A stretch of DNA of 18,552 nt, taken from Bacteroides sp. 43_108. GTDB lineage: Bacteria > Bacteroidota > Bacteroidia > Bacteroidales > Bacteroidaceae. The translations under genes were made by a program, and so were the position numbers. The stretch lies in NCBI GenBank assembly GCA_001915545.1, contig MNQS01000192.1:1-18552 (forward strand), written 5' to 3'. The notes beneath the pieces were generated by a model. The model had not been told where the DNA came from. It worked only from the letters and a program-made list of their open reading frames with translations, and searched no databases. The number at the start of each line of letters is the position of its first letter. Within the stretch, counting starts at the first letter, position 1. This document shows, piece after piece, positions 18,470 through 18,552 of this stretch.

Positions 18470-18552
18470 AGAAGTGCAACTTCTCCACCTCCCTCCTCCG
18501 CCCTTGGAGCGTAGCGGAAAGGGCGGAGGAGGGAGGTGCAAGCTCGGCTTCG
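18470..18552. repeat. GC-rich inverted-repeat element at the window edge
   Basis: The arms 18486-18505 and 18519-18538 are perfect 20-bp inverted copies with a 13-base spacer. Each arm is purine-rich on one strand and pyrimidine-rich on the other. A second small hairpin, AGAAGT/ACTTCT at 18470-18484, sits one base to its left. The composition differs sharply from the AT-rich flank, and no T tract follows on either strand, so it is not a typical terminator. It looks like a copy of a dispersed palindromic repeat, possibly cut by the window end. Confidence 0.65.

Overview
This window looks like a chromosomal stretch from a Bacteroidota member, most likely Bacteroidales and perhaps Prevotella-like. 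The evidence is the F-type ATP synthase order (D-C-hypothetical-B-E-F-H-A-G), a SecA of about 1,100 residues, a 507-residue GuaA, a subunit a with a signal peptide, few Shine-Dalgarno sites, and several good matches to the Bacteroidota promoter pattern TTTG-N19/20-TAnnTTTG. All sixteen genes I can support lie on the minus strand, so transcription runs from right to left. I see no insertion sequence, prophage, CRISPR array, tRNA or rRNA.

The right two fifths (10744-18158) is a complete ATP synthase operon: atpD, atpC, a four-helix membrane protein in the AtpI position, then atpB, atpE, atpF, atpH, atpA and atpG. Epsilon is short and lacks the C-terminal helical domain. Subunit a carries a large N-terminal periplasmic domain. 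To the right of the operon, the window edge holds a GC-rich perfect inverted repeat that differs from its AT-rich surroundings.

Downstream is a small peroxide-defence pair (9564-10601): a Fur-family repressor with PerR-type metal ligands, and a reverse rubrerythrin with its rubredoxin domain first. A PerR-box-like palindrome lies upstream of the repressor gene, centred exactly inside a larger 45-bp dyad that could also terminate the atp operon.

Next comes a two-gene envelope unit (6466-9320). A DUF4105/Lnb-domain membrane protein, probably a permuted papain-like fold with His and Cys, is followed after 2 bp by an exported alkaline-phosphatase-superfamily protein that appears to have lost nearly all catalytic and metal-binding residues. 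This pairing is the least explained part of the window. secA follows, with a hairpin in its leader.

The left part holds guaA, behind a textbook Bacteroidota promoter, and then a Wza-type polysaccharide export lipoprotein. Terminators facing both ways at the left edge suggest that a plus-strand unit to the left converges on this cluster.
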